Shown: positions 6,692-15,693, counted from the first letter of the stretch. The stretch is 64,000 nt of DNA from Imperialibacter roseus (GCF_032999765.1 NZ_CP136051.1:3510417-3574416); one strand, 5' to 3'. The notes: generated by a model from the sequence alone, not told the origin. Program-made: numbers and translations.

Positions 6692-9241
6692 TTACCTCGG
6701 ATCCAGCGCCTGCTCAATGCGTTTCCTCAAGTCAGCCATGTGGTATTTGCTTACCTGATCCGCAGAACCGGTAGCCGCTGAGCTTAGCCATCCTTTGATG
6801 CGCTCCAAATGTCCCCTCGCCAGCGAAGGCACATCAGTCTGATCCAGGTCAACCTTGCGGGTATCGAAAGCATAGCCAGCGCCATTGGGGATAGAGCGAA
6901 CAGTCACATCACCCGGCTCCAGCAGCTTGATCAGCTCGTCAACATAAATCTTCTGCAGATTACGACGATTGACCGTGATGTTGCTGCGTGACCGAACCTC
7001 CGACAAAATGCTGGCAGAAAGATCGGTGAACAGGTCATTCACAGAATAGTTGTTAGGGCTCTGAGCGCTGGTTTCAATCAACCGCACCAGCCTGTCGCCT
7101 TCCAGCAGTCTTGTAACGCCGTACTCCTGCAGCGCCGACAGCGACTCCACGCCAGACTCCGGCTTGATTTTGTTCAGCACCGACTGATCCATCAGCCAGG
7201 TGGGCGTAGTAAACAGTTGTTTGCTCAGGAAGTTGATGGCGTCTTTTTGCAGCGCCTTTGGCACCACTTCGTACACAGGACCTTCCATGTCGTAGGTTTT
7301 CGGCGAATCGTAAATACCACCAACGTTCTTGATCACATGGCCCATGTAGCGACGGTACTGGCTCAGCACGTTCCTGTAAATTTCTTCCAGTTCCTTATAA
7401 GCCTCTCCATCCTCAGCGCTCCATTCAATGAGCGATGGCATCAGTCTTTTCAGGTTCTCAATGCCGTAATCCGACGCCTTCATGGCATTGTCGCCCAGGT
7501 CTTCTGTCTGGTAGCGGGGATCATAAGGACTTATTTCCGTGCCAAACCACAGCCTGCGGTTTTTATAGGCTTCTTTAGTCCATGTGTTAAGCGTCGCCTT
7601 TGCCTGCTCCTCTGTTATGTCGTCGCCGAAGTAGCTATAGCCCCACTTGATCGCCCAAACGTCGTAGTCACCTATTCTGGGGAACAAATCCGTGACCCCA
7701 TCACCAGGCTGCGCCACGTAGTTGAACCGGGCGTAATCCATGATGGACGAGGTATGGCCGTTTTGCACTACCCAATCTTTGTCTCTCAGCTTCTCCACCG
7801 GCGTGGCGGAGCTGGCGCCCATGTTGTGGCGGAGGCCTAGTGTATGTCCCACTTCATGTGACGACACGAAGCGAACCAGCTGCCCCATCAGCTCATCGGA
7901 AAACTCTTTGGAGCGTGCGTCTGGATCGACCGCCGCCGCTTGTATCATGTACCAGTTGCGCAGCAGGCGCATCACATTGTGGTACCACCCAATATGGCTT
8001 TCGATGATTTCGCCCGTCCGTGGGTCGTGCACATTAGGGCCATAGGCATTCTGGATATCGGCGGCAAAATACCTGATCACCGAGTAGCGGGCGTCCTCCA
8101 GGCTCATTGTCGAGTCGTCTTCGGGCCAGTATTCTCCCCTGATGGCATTTTTCCACCCGGCAGCCTCAAAAGCAATATTCCAGTCGTCGACGCCCTGCTT
8201 AAGGAATGGACGCCATTTCTCTGGCGTGGCAGGGTCGATGTAATAGACAATGGGCTTTTTTGGTTCAATCAACTCGCCATTCTTCTGCCTGGCTGCATCG
8301 TCGGCATTTTTTGGTTCCAGTCTCCAGCGAACTGCGAAAATATCCTCATCGGCCTTTTGCGACTCCTCTTCAAACAGCGAGTACTGGTTGTAGAAATAAC
8401 CAACCCTGTAATCGAATGGTCGCTTCCGCATAGGGTTGGAAGGCAGCAGTACAAACGAGGTGTTCAATTCAAGCGTGACCACTCCCACCCCCACCGAGGC
8501 CGGGAAATAGGTGGTGCGTGGCCCTGTCGACGGCCCCGACTCCCGCTTGGGTGGATTGACGCCGAAGGTCTTTATCGTGCGAATTTCTGTATTGGTCGGG
8601 TAAGTCGATATTCTTTCAATGAACGAGGCTTCTTTTTTGAGGCTGGAGATATTGTATTCCTGCTTCGTTCTCGGGTCAACCGAAAAGGCTTGATTGTCGC
8701 CATCAAAAGTCGATGTCACATCAATTACATAGACAGAATCTTTCTTCAGTGCTTCTATTTTGAATGCGCCAATGATAGGCGCTGCATTGGAGTTGTCCAC
8801 GGCACGAAACATGGGACTCAGGCTGTCGGGGCTCATCATCACATAGGTAATGGAGCGCAGCAGGATGTTGTCGTCGGGGCCTTTTTCCCACCTTACTACT
8901 TGCTCGTTTACCTCTTCACCACCAAACACATCGCCGCCAGCGGCAGTTTTTGTGTAGCGGGTAATCGCCATCAGCTCCTTGCCGAAAAGCGCCTCTGGAA
9001 TTTCGAAGTAATACTTGTCTTTCTTCTGGTGAACAGTCATCAAACCTTTACTTGTGGTAAAAGTGCTGTCGATGAACTTTGCATAAGGCTTCGGGCCCTT
9101 GTCTTTGTCATCGTCCTTTTTGGCGGGCGCCACCTTTTCCGTGTCTTTGCCTTTGTTCTTTTTCTTGGATTTCTGAGCGTTGGCGGTGCCAAAACCAATA
9201 GCTAGCGCAGCTGCCAGCATGAGCGGAAGTAATCGTTTCAT
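6692..9241 (-). CDS. Secreted zinc-dependent metalloprotease (DUF5117/DUF5118 type)
   Basis: The 849-residue product starts with a Sec signal (MKRLLPLMLAAALAIGFGTANA) and a Lys-rich linker. Residues about 50-90 match the DUF5118 segment (FIDSTFTTSKGLMTVHQKKDKYYFEIP), followed by a DUF5117-like beta domain to about residue 290. The catalytic part carries the metzincin site HEVGHTLGLRHN near residue 461 and a Met-turn SSIMDYARF near 500, so all three zinc-binding His and the general-base Glu are present. The protein is exported and probably periplasmic or outer-membrane associated; substrates are unknown. It is transcribed alone, divergently from the YiaK-type gene; the spacer holds a 20-base inverted repeat. 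Its last 26 bases are duplicated beyond the RAYT gene. Confidence 0.88.
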   Translation of the reverse strand: MKRLLPLMLAAALAIGFGTANAQKSKKKNKGKDTEKVAPAKKDDDKDKGPKPYAKFIDSTFTTSKGLMTVHQKKDKYYFEIPEALFGKELMAITRYTKTAAGGDVFGGEEVNEQVVRWEKGPDDNILLRSITYVMMSPDSLSPMFRAVDNSNAAPIIGAFKIEALKKDSVYVIDVTSTFDGDNQAFSVDPRTKQEYNISSLKKEASFIERISTYPTNTEIRTIKTFGVNPPKRESGPSTGPRTTYFPASVGVGVVTLELNTSFVLLPSNPMRKRPFDYRVGYFYNQYSLFEEESQKADEDIFAVRWRLEPKNADDAARQKNGELIEPKKPIVYYIDPATPEKWRPFLKQGVDDWNIAFEAAGWKNAIRGEYWPEDDSTMSLEDARYSVIRYFAADIQNAYGPNVHDPRTGEIIESHIGWYHNVMRLLRNWYMIQAAAVDPDARSKEFSDELMGQLVRFVSSHEVGHTLGLRHNMGASSATPVEKLRDKDWVVQNGHTSSIMDYARFNYVAQPGDGVTDLFPRIGDYDVWAIKWGYSYFGDDITEEQAKATLNTWTKEAYKNRRLWFGTEISPYDPRYQTEDLGDNAMKASDYGIENLKRLMPSLIEWSAEDGEAYKELEEIYRNVLSQYRRYMGHVIKNVGGIYDSPKTYDMEGPVYEVVPKALQKDAINFLSKQLFTTPTWLMDQSVLNKIKPESGVESLSALQEYGVTRLLEGDRLVRLIETSAQSPNNYSVNDLFTDLSASILSEVRSRSNITVNRRNLQKIYVDELIKLLEPGDVTVRSIPNGAGYAFDTRKVDLDQTDVPSLARGHLERIKGWLSSAATGSADQVSKYHMADLRKRIEQALDPR
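6693..6718 (-). repeat. Source copy of the 26-base duplication
   Basis: The final codons and stop of the metalloprotease gene, identical over 26 bases to 5916-5941. This is the copy inside the intact gene. Confidence 0.7.
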
Positions 9242-9285
9242 CTTGGGTTAATTAGATTAGTCTTATTTTGAAGGGCGGAAGATAG

Positions 9286-9305
9286 CGACAAAAGTCTTTT
9301 TGTCG
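9286..9305. promoter_or_regulatory. Perfect inverted repeat between divergent genes
   Basis: Arms CGACAAAA and TTTTGTCG are separated by GTCT. The site lies 45 bases upstream of the metalloprotease start and 113 bases upstream of the YiaK-type gene, where an operator could control either promoter. The T-rich loop side could also give a short hairpin in RNA. No regulator gene adjoins it, so its role is inferred from position only. Confidence 0.4.
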
Positions 9306-9417
9306 TTACTATATTTTACTAAAAGGGGCCAGGAATTGTATCTTGGGTGCTGCAATCTCAGGGTTTTCGGATGTTTCAAAGCCCTGGGTTCAACGCTAAC
9401 AAAAGTCAGAAAAAGCT

Positions 9418-10422
9418 ATGCGCATACCATCAGGGCAAATGCAGGAAGTGCTCTACCAGCTGTTTATCAAATACCAATTTTCGGAAGAAAAAGCCCTTGT
9501 TCTGGCGAAGGCGCATACCGACAGCACACTCTCCGGCGTCAACTCACATGGCATCAACCGGGTGCCCCTTTTCATCAACTATATAGAAAAAGGGCTGATA
9601 AAAGTGGACGCCGAAGCCGAAAAAGCGGAAACTTTTGGCAGCATCGAAAGGTGGGATGGTCACTTTGGTTCCGGCGTCATTAATGCGACAAAGTGCACGA
9701 ATCGGGCCATTGAGCTGGCCAAGCTACATGGCATGGGGCTGGTAGCGTTGCGCAACACCAATCACTGGATGCGAGGGGGCACCTACGGCTGGCAGGCTGC
9801 GGAAGCCGGTTGCATTTCTATTCTCTTTACCAATACGCAGCCCAACATGCCTCCCTGGGGCGGTAGAGACAGCCGAACAGGTAACAATCCCTTCGTCGTG
9901 TCCATACCACGACAGCAGGGGCACGTGGTGCTGGACATGGCCTTGTCTCAGTTTGCTTTCGGCAAAATCAACGACTACAAACTCAAAGGCGAGAAGCTAC
10001 CGTTTCCCGGAGGCTGGGACGACAATGACGACCTATCGAACGACCCTGAAAAAATCCTGGCAAAGGAACGTGGGTTGCCCATAGGCTACTGGAAGGGATC
10101 TGCGATGTCGATGATCCTTGACATGCTGGCCACACTGCTGTCGGCAGGAGATTCCACCTACAGGGTAAGCCTGAGGGAGTATGAAATTGGCATTTCGCAG
10201 GTGTTTCTGTGCATCTACCCTGAAGTATTCAACGACAAAAGTCTGCAGGAAAAACTCCTCAACGAAATCATCGACTACACGCACAATGTGGAACCTATGC
10301 AGCCGGGTAACAGCACCTTCTACCCTGGGGAACGGGCATTGCAAACCAGGGCCAGCAATCTCAAAGATGGGATACCCGTCAGCGACGAAGTTTGGCAAAC
10401 TGTGCTGGAGCTGCTGGGATAG
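9418..10422 (+). CDS. yiaK: Ldh_2-family NAD(P)H oxidoreductase, probable 3-dehydro-L-gulonate 2-dehydrogenase
   Basis: The 334-residue product is a member of the malate/L-lactate/ureidoglycolate dehydrogenase (type 2) family with its non-Rossmann NAD-binding fold. Signature stretches are SGVNSHGINRVP (residues about 39-50), LRNTNHWMRGGTYGWQAA with the catalytic His near 116, NTQPNMPPWGG, GNNPFVVSIP and the C-terminal YPGERALQTR. The overall pattern, in particular NHWMRGG and PWGG, is closest in my recollection to YiaK/DlgD, which reduces 2,3-diketo-L-gulonate in ascorbate and gulonate catabolism. No other yia or ula gene is nearby, so the substrate remains an inference. It is cytoplasmic and apparently monocistronic. 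Confidence 0.72.
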   Translation: MRIPSGQMQEVLYQLFIKYQFSEEKALVLAKAHTDSTLSGVNSHGINRVPLFINYIEKGLIKVDAEAEKAETFGSIERWDGHFGSGVINATKCTNRAIELAKLHGMGLVALRNTNHWMRGGTYGWQAAEAGCISILFTNTQPNMPPWGGRDSRTGNNPFVVSIPRQQGHVVLDMALSQFAFGKINDYKLKGEKLPFPGGWDDNDDLSNDPEKILAKERGLPIGYWKGSAMSMILDMLATLLSAGDSTYRVSLREYEIGISQVFLCIYPEVFNDKSLQEKLLNEIIDYTHNVEPMQPGNSTFYPGERALQTRASNLKDGIPVSDEVWQTVLELLG

Positions 10423-10537
10423 ACGTAGGCCAGTCTTTCCCTTTAAAAGAATATGGAAAAGCTTGACTTTTACCCGCTATTAAGTGAACTTATTATCTCA
10501 TTCACTCATGCTAACGGGCTGAAAAACCTACTTTTGG

Positions 10538-12025
10538 ATGAACAAACTGCTCTTGTTCGCTATTTTTTGTCTCTGCCCATTCGCTGTGGCTATGGCGCAG
10601 CTTTTTCCCCTAAAAAAACAAAAACAGGTTAGCAGCCGAATTGAACAACCAGGGAGAATTGAATTCGAAATTGCCAATGCCAACTACCAGGACTATATCG
10701 TCACCGGATGCGAAAAAGAGGGGCTTTTCATTTGCCACAAAACAGAGCATAAAGATAAGGATGGGTACAGTTGGGAGTTTATAAGGCTCGATACCGCACT
10801 GGGCACTGTTTGGCAAAAAGACATGCATTTGCCATTCGGCAGCCGCATTACCGACTACGACTACCAGCCGGGATTTATCAATTACCTGATCAGAGAAAAA
10901 GAATACAAGCAGGAGGAGTTGGTGTTGTTGAGAATCAACCTGGAAAATGGCGACACGTCCCGGTTCTACATCAATACGGTGATACCAATGGTTCCCACGC
11001 AATTTCATGTGGTGGGCAACACACTGTTAATGGGTGTGTACACTGACTACAAGCCATTTATTTTCAGGTATAACCTTATCGATAAATTACCACAGATCAT
11101 TCCGGGCCTTTATAACGACTACGGCGAGATTCTTAGAATTACTACCGACGACAGGCTAAGGATTTTCACGGTGACCATGAGCGAGCGCATGCCAGATTTT
11201 CGAACGACGGTCTCTGTCAGGTCTTTTTCCGAGGGCGGCGACATGATGCGCAATATTCACCTGGAACCAGATGAATCGAAGAGCTTGCTAAACGGAGCAC
11301 CCACCAACCCAGAGCTGGATCGCCAGTTTGTGGCCGGCACCTATGCACATCAACGACTAACCTATTCGAGCGGCCTTTATATCGCCAGGTTGAGCAACAG
11401 CAGCCAGCAGCGCATCGACTACTTCGACTACAGTGAACTTGATCACTTTTTTTCCTATTTGTCGACTGGAAGAGAAAGGCGCATCAGAGAGAGGGCCAAC
11501 CAGAAAAAAGTCCTGGGCCAGCAACCACGATTCCACTATCGGCTACTCTTGCATGATATTATCCCAAATGGCAACTACTACACCGTCTTTGGTGAAGCCT
11601 ACTACCCCAGCTACTCCTTCGGATACCACTACACCCATGCTGTGGTGATGACATTTGATCGCCTGGGCAATTTCCTCTGGGACAGCTCGTTCGAGATCAA
11701 CGATGTCACCACCTTTGGAGCCAGAGACCTGGTGCACGTAGGCACCAAGGGCGACGAAACAGTCCTTTTATACCTTTACGACAATACCATCCGCTCAAAA
11801 GTGCTAAAGGAAGACAAAATCATTGAGGGCAAAACCTTCAACGACATCTCCCTGACCTTTGAAGATGATGAGTCGTGGGGTGGAAGAAATCAAGTAGGAA
11901 ACTTGAGCAGGTGGTTTGGCACGACCTTTTACACTTATGGGATTCGGGACATTGAAAACCTGCATAGCGAAGAAGTAGCCTACTACCGGCAGGTGTTTTA
12001 CATCAATAAAGTTGCTTACAGATAA
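10538..12025 (+). CDS. Secreted protein of unknown function
   Basis: A 495-residue protein with a clear Sec signal (MNKLLLFAIFCLCPFAVAMAQ) and no membrane segment after it. I do not recognise the family. The composition (many Tyr, Asp and Arg, regular alternating strands, segments such as FEIANANYQDYIVTGCEKEG and WQKDMHLPFGSRITDYDYQP) suggests an all-beta, possibly propeller-like fold. Bacteroidota often carry such exported proteins with no assigned role. It stands alone between the YiaK-type gene and the acetyltransferase. Confidence 0.6.
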   Translation: MNKLLLFAIFCLCPFAVAMAQLFPLKKQKQVSSRIEQPGRIEFEIANANYQDYIVTGCEKEGLFICHKTEHKDKDGYSWEFIRLDTALGTVWQKDMHLPFGSRITDYDYQPGFINYLIREKEYKQEELVLLRINLENGDTSRFYINTVIPMVPTQFHVVGNTLLMGVYTDYKPFIFRYNLIDKLPQIIPGLYNDYGEILRITTDDRLRIFTVTMSERMPDFRTTVSVRSFSEGGDMMRNIHLEPDESKSLLNGAPTNPELDRQFVAGTYAHQRLTYSSGLYIARLSNSSQQRIDYFDYSELDHFFSYLSTGRERRIRERANQKKVLGQQPRFHYRLLLHDIIPNGNYYTVFGEAYYPSYSFGYHYTHAVVMTFDRLGNFLWDSSFEINDVTTFGARDLVHVGTKGDETVLLYLYDNTIRSKVLKEDKIIEGKTFNDISLTFEDDESWGGRNQVGNLSRWFGTTFYTYGIRDIENLHSEEVAYYRQVFYINKVAYR

Positions 12026-12038
12026 TATGCTCATAGTT

Positions 12039-12068
12039 ACTAGCCCGGGGGCACATTGAGTGAACACC
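12039..12068. repeat. Dispersed short repeat, copy 1
   Basis: ACTAGCCCGG followed by CACATTGAGTGAACA resembles 49383-49410 (ACTAGCCCGG then ACACACTGAATGAACA), with a 2-base length difference and a few substitutions. Both copies sit in intergenic spaces, here between the secreted protein and the acetyltransferase. It may be a remnant of a mobile element end or an intergenic repeat family. Confidence 0.4.
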
Positions 12069-12145
12069 CCATGAAGCCTCGCCGGATCAACCGGTTCCCG
12101 AACCAAAAGTATAGGTGTCAACAAGAGTAAAGAAATCACTGTAAA

Positions 12146-12661
12146 ATGACTGAAAGAGGCCATATAAAGCTCAGAACAGCCACCATACAAGACCTCCCGC
12201 TCCTGCTGCACTGGGATGAACAACCGCATGTAATAGCCTCCGACCCCGACGATGAGTGGGAATGGGCAAGCGAGCTGAAGAAAACGCCTCCCTGGCGGGA
12301 GCAGCTCATTGCAGAGCTTGACGGCAGGCCCATTGGTTTTATTCAAATTATCGATCCTGAAAAGGAAGAATCACACTATTGGGGCGATGTGCAGCCCAGC
12401 CTTCGGGCCATTGACATTTGGATAGGTGAGCAGGCCGATCTCGGCAAGGGACACGGCACCGAAATGATGAAGCAGGCCATCAACCGTTGTTTCGATCATC
12501 CCGAAGTAACGGCCATTCTGATCGACCCACTGGCGAGCAATGTCGCTGCTATCCGCTTTTATGAGCGCCTCGGCTTTCAGTTTGTGGAAGACCGGGCCTT
12601 CGACACCAGCCATTGCAAGGTGTATCAGCTAACGAGGGAGCTCTGGCCAACAATATCCTGA
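12146..12661 (+). CDS. GNAT acetyltransferase resembling aminoglycoside 6'-N-acetyltransferase
   Basis: A 171-residue single-domain GNAT enzyme. The acetyl-CoA pyrophosphate loop is LGKGHGTEMM (residues 99-108), preceded by AIDIWIGEQAD and followed by DHPEVTAILIDP, then NVAAIRFYERLGF. This order and spacing closely parallel the AAC(6')-Ib family, in which GIDQ, LGKGLGT, NDPEVTKIQTDP and NLRAIRCYEKAGF occupy the same places, including the acidic residue at position 90. AAC(6') enzymes acetylate the 6'-amino group of aminoglycosides. Chromosomal relatives may have other amines as substrates, so resistance is not shown. The protein is cytoplasmic, and no integron or transposon features surround it. 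Confidence 0.78.
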   Translation: MTERGHIKLRTATIQDLPLLLHWDEQPHVIASDPDDEWEWASELKKTPPWREQLIAELDGRPIGFIQIIDPEKEESHYWGDVQPSLRAIDIWIGEQADLGKGHGTEMMKQAINRCFDHPEVTAILIDPLASNVAAIRFYERLGFQFVEDRAFDTSHCKVYQLTRELWPTIS

Positions 12662-12695
12662 CCGGTCTCACAGCCAGGAATCATTTATCTCCTTG

Positions 12696-12762
12696 TTGTT
12701 TGATTTTCGTAACTATTGCTTTGATTTGCATTATCCGGTGCTCCAGGTTTGAACTACCTTTG
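12696..12762 (+). promoter_or_regulatory. Promoter region with shared upstream element, copy A
   Basis: The element TTGTTTGATTTTCGTAACT (12696-12714) is followed, 59 bases from its first base, by a TACCTTTG box (12755-12762) that fits the Bacteroidota -7 consensus TAnnTTTG. The ATG of the next gene is at 12796. The same element and box at exactly the same 59-base spacing recur at 27218-27284. The -33 motif is not evident at standard spacing. Confidence 0.5.
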
Positions 12763-12795
12763 CATCAGACAATTACCAACACACCTATCCTGCCA

Positions 12796-13614
12796 ATGCA
12801 TTCTATCTACCTCAAGAAAACCTCAGGGATCGAGTATTTTGATCTGCGGACTTTCACCGTCGCCTTTGTTATCATACTCCTCGTTGTTTCAAGTCGGATG
12901 GCCTATGCACAGGAGGCCGACAGCACAAATAGCGTTGGCCATTTGAGCGGCGCCGTAACCGCCACCAACAACGGCATTTCCCTCCTTCCTGCATTCTCCC
13001 TGGGTAAGCCAGCCTTCATTTTTGATATGAATGTGGGAAAAAAGCGATTAAGCTTTGAACCACAGCTCAGGTTTGCCATGACAGGCAGGCCATGGTCGTT
13101 CATCTTTTGGTGGAGATACAAAATAATTACCGGAGACAAATTCAAGCTGCATGTGGGAGCACATCCGGCATTCACCTTCCAGTTTGACGATTATCCGGTA
13201 AACGGGGTGCCTACTACCCTTATGATCAGCCGACAATTTGCTGCAGGCGAAATTGTGCCACGATACACCATCAACAAGAAAGTTACTGTCGGGCTATACT
13301 ATTTGCAGGCACACGGCTTTCAGTCTGAGGGAACTCAGAATACCTATTTCTTTGCTACTCAGGCCAGTTTCTCAGAAGTAAGGCTTGGGCCTAAACTTTT
13401 GTTCGGCGCCAGTCCGCAGCTCTATTACCTGCAAATGGACGACAAACGGGGCTACTATGCCAGCTCCACCTTCAGTCTGGCGCTGAACAATTTCCCCTTG
13501 TCACTTCAATCGATCATGAGCAGATCGATCGACACCGAGCTGGCTGGCAAAGACTTTATTTGGAATATTAGCTTGATTTACACTTTTGCCAAAGAATATG
13601 CTGAGAAACATTAG
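12796..13614 (+). CDS. Secreted beta-rich protein, paralogue of the gene at 15694-16443
   Basis: The start is placed at ATG 12796, downstream of a good -7 box; the reading frame extends 183 bases further upstream but would cover the promoter and the end of the previous gene. The 272-residue product has a short N-terminal extension and then a hydrophobic segment ending in MAYAQ, so it is exported. The remainder alternates short strands ending in aromatic residues (WSFIFWWRYKI, TVGLYYLQAHGF, ASPQLYYLQM) and finishes in IWNISLIYTF, the look of a small outer-membrane beta barrel. The neighbouring secreted protein at 15694-16443 has the same segments in the same order. Function unknown. Confidence 0.65.
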   Translation: MHSIYLKKTSGIEYFDLRTFTVAFVIILLVVSSRMAYAQEADSTNSVGHLSGAVTATNNGISLLPAFSLGKPAFIFDMNVGKKRLSFEPQLRFAMTGRPWSFIFWWRYKIITGDKFKLHVGAHPAFTFQFDDYPVNGVPTTLMISRQFAAGEIVPRYTINKKVTVGLYYLQAHGFQSEGTQNTYFFATQASFSEVRLGPKLLFGASPQLYYLQMDDKRGYYASSTFSLALNNFPLSLQSIMSRSIDTELAGKDFIWNISLIYTFAKEYAEKH

Positions 13615-13670
13615 ACATGTTGATATGATGAAAAAAGCTCAGTCTGTTCGAATTTTGTAATCTGCGAACC

Positions 13671-14570
13671 ATGGAAAATTCAGAGAGTTTAGAAGAATTT
13701 TATCGCCGCAAGTTTGAATGGCTGCCTGAGAACATCCGGAAGGATATCGGGCATTTCAATATGTTCGACCTCGAGCCTTTCGTGGCAGGCAAAGCAACGG
13801 CTATCCCCTACCGCAGGCGGGATTTCTATAAGATCATGTTGGTGAAGGGAAGCGGCAGGGTGCATTATGCCGACAAAGTGGTGGAGGTAAAAAAGCAGGC
13901 GCTGTCGTTCTCTAACCCAAAAATACCCTATAAATGGGAGCATCTCGACAAGCTAGGTGGTGGAGTGTATTGCATTTTCAATCCCACCTTTTTTACTCAG
14001 TTCGGTCAATTTGCGCATTATGAGGTATTTCAACCCAACAGCGACCACATTTTTGAGCTAACAGATGAGCAAGCTGAGCAGGTCAGCGGTGTGTTTGAAC
14101 GAATCCGCAGTGAGTTCAACTCCGACTATAAGTACAAATACGATGCGATAAGGAACCTGATCTTCGAGCTGCTGCACTTTGCCTTGAAGCTTCAACCCAT
14201 CTCGCAAATAGATGCACAACCGCTCAATGCTTCCAACAGAATCTCAATGTTGTTCACTGAGCTGCTGGAGCGCCAGTTCCCTATCGACGATTCTCACCTG
14301 TCGATTAGCCTGCGTACTGCCTCCGAATTTGCCGATCAGCTCAACGTGCATGTGAACCACCTCAATCGGGCAGTGAAAGAAACCACGCAGAAAACCACTT
14401 CACAAGTCATTGCCGACCGGCTCCTACAGGAAGCAATGGTGCTACTGAGGCATAGCGCCTGGAGTGTTTCTGAGATCGCCTTTTCGTTAGGCTTCAAAGA
14501 AGTAACGCACTTCAACAACTTCTTCAAGAAGCATACGGAGACCAGTCCGCTGAAATTCAGAAAAGTTTGA
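13671..14570 (+). CDS. AraC-family transcriptional regulator
   Basis: A 299-residue regulator: an N-terminal cupin-like sensing domain (about 35-150) and a C-terminal pair of helix-turn-helix motifs (about 195-299) with NHLNRAVKETTQKTTSQVIADR and the second-HTH signature SVSEIAFSLGFKEVTHFNNFF...TSPLKFRK. It follows the secreted-protein gene by 56 bases and converges on an MDR oxidoreductase, an arrangement common for AraC regulators that switch on neighbouring redox enzymes. The ligand is unknown. The upstream bases contain a degenerate GTTCGAATTTTGTAATCT close to the ATG, reminiscent of the shared promoter element at 12696. Confidence 0.88.
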   Translation: MENSESLEEFYRRKFEWLPENIRKDIGHFNMFDLEPFVAGKATAIPYRRRDFYKIMLVKGSGRVHYADKVVEVKKQALSFSNPKIPYKWEHLDKLGGGVYCIFNPTFFTQFGQFAHYEVFQPNSDHIFELTDEQAEQVSGVFERIRSEFNSDYKYKYDAIRNLIFELLHFALKLQPISQIDAQPLNASNRISMLFTELLERQFPIDDSHLSISLRTASEFADQLNVHVNHLNRAVKETTQKTTSQVIADRLLQEAMVLLRHSAWSVSEIAFSLGFKEVTHFNNFFKKHTETSPLKFRKV

Positions 14571-14626
14571 ATGACGCCGATGGGTAGCAACTCATCGCTT
14601 CTGGCTTCAATGACGATGCTGCTTAC

Positions 14627-15595
14627 TTATGGCAGAACCACAATTTTGCCCCCTGCCCCATTGCTTTCCATCAATTGATGGGCTTCTATGATCTGATCAA
14701 GCCTGAACACTTTGCCAACGGGGAGGCGGACAGCGCCAGTTTCGACGTCTTTTATAAAAGCCTGAAAGGCCTCCTTAGAACTTAGCAGTTGTCCGCTGTC
14801 GAAAGTGGTCAGGCAAACAGTAGCTGGCACATAGTCCATGGGTGCAAATTCTTTTATCGACCATTGCTCTGACAGCATGCCCGTCATGCAGGCAATACCC
14901 TGAGGCCTAACGCAGGCGAGCGTATCTCTCAAAGTGGTCGCTCCCACCAATTCCAGTGCCCTGTGCACTCCTTCGGGAAAGAGTTTTCTGACAGCTTCAT
15001 TAATGGCGCCATCGTCGATAATCACGTGAGTAGCTCCATTGTCAAACAGCAGCTGCTTCTTTTTTGGATTCCTGGTGGTGGCAATTACTGTCAGCCCCGC
15101 ATTATTGGCCACCTGTACAGCCAGCAAGCCTATAGATGAAGTACCTCCCCTGATCAAAAGTATCTCTCCCTTTTTGATCTGTAAAGCTGAATGCAGAGAG
15201 CCGTGAACAGTGTGGAACATTTCGGGGATGGCACCCAGTTGTTCCCATGGTAAGGTGCTTGAAAATGAAAAAAGGTTGGACTTCGGCAGCACAGCGTATT
15301 CGGCATAGCTTCCATCATAAGCCCTGCCCATTTCACCCATGCAGGCAGCAACCTGCTGGCCTTTCTGAAATTCACCAGAGGGATCTTCCATTACTTCGCC
15401 AACGCATTCAATCCCCAACACACGAGGAAACCGAACCGATGGCGAAAAACCCTTGCGGGTCATCAGTTCCGACCGATTGAGTCCAAAGGCTTTTATGGCA
15501 ACAAGCACCTGATTGGCTCCGGGCTTCGGCGTTGGCCTTTCTTCGGCCACAAAATTTTCAGGAGGGCCTGGTTGGAATATGACTGCTGCTTTCAT
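14627..15595 (-). CDS. Zinc-independent MDR oxidoreductase, quinone-reductase-like
   Basis: A 322-residue medium-chain dehydrogenase/reductase. It opens with MKAAVIFQPGPPENFVAEERP, has the N-terminal catalytic fold with GLNRSELMTRKGFSP, then a Rossmann domain with GGTSSIGLLAVQVA (residues about 149-162; the usual GxGxxG is replaced by the S-S-I-G form seen in quinone oxidoreductases). The structural and catalytic zinc Cys/His sets of alcohol dehydrogenases are absent, which fits NADPH:quinone reductase/zeta-crystallin relatives. The reaction is probably reduction of quinones or enones. It lies convergent to the AraC regulator gene, its likely controller. Confidence 0.82.
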   Translation of the reverse strand: MKAAVIFQPGPPENFVAEERPTPKPGANQVLVAIKAFGLNRSELMTRKGFSPSVRFPRVLGIECVGEVMEDPSGEFQKGQQVAACMGEMGRAYDGSYAEYAVLPKSNLFSFSSTLPWEQLGAIPEMFHTVHGSLHSALQIKKGEILLIRGGTSSIGLLAVQVANNAGLTVIATTRNPKKKQLLFDNGATHVIIDDGAINEAVRKLFPEGVHRALELVGATTLRDTLACVRPQGIACMTGMLSEQWSIKEFAPMDYVPATVCLTTFDSGQLLSSKEAFQAFIKDVETGAVRLPVGKVFRLDQIIEAHQLMESNGAGGKIVVLP

Positions 15596-15693
15596 GCTTC
15601 TGTTGATTTAGGAGTTGCTCCGAAACAATGATTCGAGATCAAACGCATGGCCTATATGATGATGAAGTCAGAACTGTACACTGATCTAAAACA

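Noticed and set aside
7940-9205. 421-codon open frame on the plus strand, opposite the metalloprotease
   Set aside because: It lies wholly inside a well-supported gene on the other strand, has a His/Arg/Phe-rich composition typical of an antisense reading, and shows no domain.
10529-10536. TACTTTTG box just before the secreted-protein ATG
   Set aside because: It would put the transcription start inside the coding region, so it is probably not a functional -7 box.
10453-10629. 58-codon frame overlapping the secreted-protein start
   Set aside because: It has no known domain, runs 92 bases into the next gene and resembles chance coding.
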